A DNA stretch of 64,000 bases from Streptomyces changanensis (lineage in GTDB: Bacteria; Actinomycetota; Actinomycetes; Streptomycetales; Streptomycetaceae). The stretch covers positions 3,534,001 to 3,598,000 of the forward strand of contig NZ_CP102332.1 of NCBI RefSeq assembly GCF_024600715.1, read 5' to 3'. Shown piece by piece: positions 62,256 through 64,000 of this stretch (position 1 is the stretch's first letter; the number at the start of each line of letters is the position of its first letter). A program made the position numbers and the translations under genes. The notes under the pieces were generated by a model that saw only the letters and a program-made list of their open reading frames with translations, was not told the origin of the DNA and did not search any database.

Positions 62256-63101
62256 ATGACCTTCCTCGTCACCGGAGCCACCGGAACCGTCGGCCGCCAC
62301 GTCGTGGCCGAGCTGCTGCGCCGCGGCGCGCCCGTCCGCGCCCTGACCCGCGACCCCGCCGCCGCGGACCTTCCCCGCACCGTCGAGGTCGTGCGCGGCG
62401 ACCTCACCGACCCGGCCTCGCTCGCCGCGTCCGGCGCCCTCGACGGCGTCACCGGCCTGCACCTGATCACCTTCGGGGGCGCCGCCCTGGCCCCGCTGGA
62501 GACCGGGCCCGACCTCGTGGCGCTGGCCCGCGCCGCCGGGGTGCGCCGCCTCACCGTCCTGCACGGCGGCGGCCCCACGCCCGTCGAGGAGGCGGTGCGC
62601 GCGAGCGGCCTGCCCTGGACGGTGGCCATGCCCGTCGAGTTCATGGCGAACACCCTGGAGTGGGCCGAGCCCGTCCGCCGCGGGGACGAGGTCCGCGAAC
62701 CGTTCCCCGACCGGCTCAGCGCCCTCGTGCACGAGGCGGACATCGGCGCGGTCGTGGCGGCGGCGCTCACCGAGGACGGCCACGCCGGGCACGAGTACCT
62801 CCTCACCGGCCCGCAGGCGCTGACCCTGCGGGAACGGGTGGAGGCCATAGCGGCGGCCCGCGGCCGGGCGGTGCGCCTGGTGGAGCTGGACCCCGGGGAG
62901 GCGACCGCCCGCTGGCGGGCCGAGGGGCTCCCGGAGGAGACGATCGCCTTCCTCCTGGACGTCTACGGCGACACCCCGGCCGAGGGGCGGACCGTGACGG
63001 ACACGGTGGAACGCGTCACGGGCCGGCCGGCGCGGACGTTCGCCGAGTGGGCCCGGGAGCACGCGGCGGCGTTCCGACCCCACCGGGAGGACACCGCGTA
63101 G
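62256..63101 (+). CDS. NmrA-like NAD(P)-binding protein
   Basis: This 281-residue atypical SDR has an N-terminal MTFLVTGATGTVGRHVVAELLRRG (GxxGxxG nucleotide site), VEVVRGDLTD, and a C-terminal region with ALTLRERVEAIAAARGRAVRLVEL as in NmrA/ NAD(P)H-quinone oxidoreductase-like redox sensors. It binds NADPH and may sense redox or act as a reductase. Its own -10 box separates it from the kynurenine operon. No regulator partner is adjacent. Confidence 0.83.
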   Translation: MTFLVTGATGTVGRHVVAELLRRGAPVRALTRDPAAADLPRTVEVVRGDLTDPASLAASGALDGVTGLHLITFGGAALAPLETGPDLVALARAAGVRRLTVLHGGGPTPVEEAVRASGLPWTVAMPVEFMANTLEWAEPVRRGDEVREPFPDRLSALVHEADIGAVVAAALTEDGHAGHEYLLTGPQALTLRERVEAIAAARGRAVRLVELDPGEATARWRAEGLPEETIAFLLDVYGDTPAEGRTVTDTVERVTGRPARTFAEWAREHAAAFRPHREDTA

Positions 63102-63162
63102 TACTCCAGACGGACCCGCCGGAACCCCTCTCACAGCCGACGCCACGGGTGCGGTCCCCCCG

Positions 63163-63168
63163 TACGGT
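63163..63168 (+). promoter_or_regulatory. -10 box of a leaderless sensor kinase transcript
   Basis: TACGGT lies 7 nt before the GTG start at 63176; no ribosome binding site is present. Confidence 0.55.
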
Positions 63169-63175
63169 TGCTGAC

Positions 63176-64000
63176 GTGACCGAGACGACGCAGCGCATCC
63201 AGGGCGCCCGCAGCCCGGAGCTCCACCACGCCGTGGGGATCCTCCGGGGTCTGCGCGAACACCTCATCCAGGACGCCACGAGCTACCGCCCCCTCCCGCC
63301 CATGTCCCCCGACGGCCCCGTGACGCGCAGGCTGCCGGAGGGGATACGCCGGTACGTGGTGTGGCTCCCGCACGCGGCGGTCTGCGCGGCGGCGCTGCTG
63401 GTGCTCAGCGTGGCGTTCGAGCGCGGGCCGTTCATCGTCGGCTTCATCCCCGCGGCGGCCATCCTGCTGACGCTGGTGCGGCCGGTGGCGGCGTTCTGGG
63501 GGTCGCTCTTCGCCGCGACCTTGTGCGCGGTGATCGCCGGACCGTGGGACGGCCGGCCGTGGACGCCCGTCACGCTCGTCTCGCACGTCATCGTGCTGAC
63601 CGTCGTCGCCGCGCGGACCCAGCCGCGCACGGCCGCCTGGATGTGGGTGGTGACCGGGGCGTACGGGTTCTTCTCGGGCGCGGTCCTCGGCGGGGACGAC
63701 GGTTCCACCACCGCGGCGCTGCTCTTCGTCTCCGCGCTCGTCCTCCTCACGGTGACCGTCCTGCACGTGCGGCGGGAGGCGAAGGAGGAGGTGACCGCGG
63801 AGCGCACGGTCACCGCGCACGAGCGGTCCATGCGGACCCTGCTGGAGGAGCGCACCACCATCGCGCGCGAGCTGCACGACGTGGTCGCCCACCACATGTC
63901 GGTCGTCGCCATCCAGGCGGAGGCCGCCCCGTACCGGGTGGAGAACCCGCCGCCCGAGCTGGAGCAGGCGTTCGTGACGATCCGCGAGAACGCGGTGGCC
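63176..64000 (+). CDS. Sensor histidine kinase (3' end cut by window)
   Basis: The first 275 residues have a cytoplasmic N-terminus, four to six membrane helices (AAVCAAALLVLSVAF; FIVGFIPAAAILLTLV), and a HisKA_3 dimerisation domain with the phospho-acceptor His in ERTTIARELHDVVAHHMSVVAIQAEAAPYRV. This type pairs with NarL-family response regulators, which would lie just outside. The ATP-binding domain is beyond the window. The GTG start has a -10 box 7 nt upstream, so a leaderless mRNA is expected. Confidence 0.9.
   Translation, partial: MTETTQRIQGARSPELHHAVGILRGLREHLIQDATSYRPLPPMSPDGPVTRRLPEGIRRYVVWLPHAAVCAAALLVLSVAFERGPFIVGFIPAAAILLTLVRPVAAFWGSLFAATLCAVIAGPWDGRPWTPVTLVSHVIVLTVVAARTQPRTAAWMWVVTGAYGFFSGAVLGGDDGSTTAALLFVSALVLLTVTVLHVRREAKEEVTAERTVTAHERSMRTLLEERTTIARELHDVVAHHMSVVAIQAEAAPYRVENPPPELEQAFVTIRENAVA

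Overview
This window is chromosomal DNA of a high-GC actinobacterium, almost certainly Streptomyces. The evidence is about 72-75 percent GC, strong G/C bias at third codon positions, many GTG and TTG starts, and the dnaK-grpE-dnaJ-hspR operon, clpB and other chaperone genes under HAIR (HspR) boxes. There are also families typical of Streptomyces, such as DUF5994, DUF3152, DUF2617 and small Gly/Cys-rich proteins. Everything here comes from reading the sequence; no database search was run.

Layout. 1-6.6 kb: the end of a secreted protein, a small secreted protein, an archease, a coupled TPR protein and polyprenyl diphosphate synthase pair, and a scar holding overlapping remnants of an ECF sigma factor and an AhpD-like gene. 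6.6-9.6 kb and 14.7-17.7 kb: two paralogous cold-shock modules in opposite orientation. Each has a conserved leader RNA of about 150 nt, a CspA-type protein, a DEAD-box helicase and a small partner protein; the second also has a CBS-domain protein. Between them lie an orphan GvpU-like gene, a STAS protein, a TauE/SafE permease with a cysteine-free Rrf2 regulator, a 27-residue leader peptide of the sulfur-attenuator type and an orphan winged-helix regulator. 18-28.9 kb: an NAD-dependent epimerase, a large GmrSD-like restriction protein fused to an alkyltransferase-like domain, small membrane and PRC-barrel proteins, a divergent DUF5994 pair, a DUF3494 ice-binding-like secreted protein and a DUF5819-HTTM pair.

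29-30.5 kb is a scar of an integrated element: two Cys-rich small genes of lower GC and the C-terminal tail of a tyrosine integrase beside tRNA-Gly(CCC). 30.6-36.4 kb: dcd, a phosphoribosyltransferase, a Yip1 membrane protein, a membrane Fe-S oxidoreductase and a sugar transferase. 36.5-46.3 kb is the heat-shock block (dnaK operon, clpB), interrupted by a divergent cluster of a LuxR-type regulator, a secreted peptide with four W-containing repeats and a Rieske-like small protein. 46.4-58 kb holds housekeeping genes: YbjN, aminotransferases, a membrane-fused spermidine synthase, CoxG-like, aldose epimerase, pyrE and class II fba. 58-64 kb: a DUF3152 zincin, the kynurenine branch (tryptophan 2,3-dioxygenase, kynureninase and a probable formamidase), an NmrA-like protein and a truncated sensor kinase.

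How the genes work together. HspR, encoded in the dnaK operon, should repress that operon and clpB through the three HAIR boxes seen. The two cold-shock modules are probably controlled after transcription through their shared leader. At least twelve genes have a TANNNT -10 box 6-7 nt before the start codon and are predicted to give leaderless mRNAs. The strongest candidates for something undescribed are the W-repeat peptide cluster at 41.1-42.9 kb, the restriction-ATL fusion at 19.5-22.1 kb, and the leader-peptide / Rrf2 / TauE locus at 11.2-13.5 kb.
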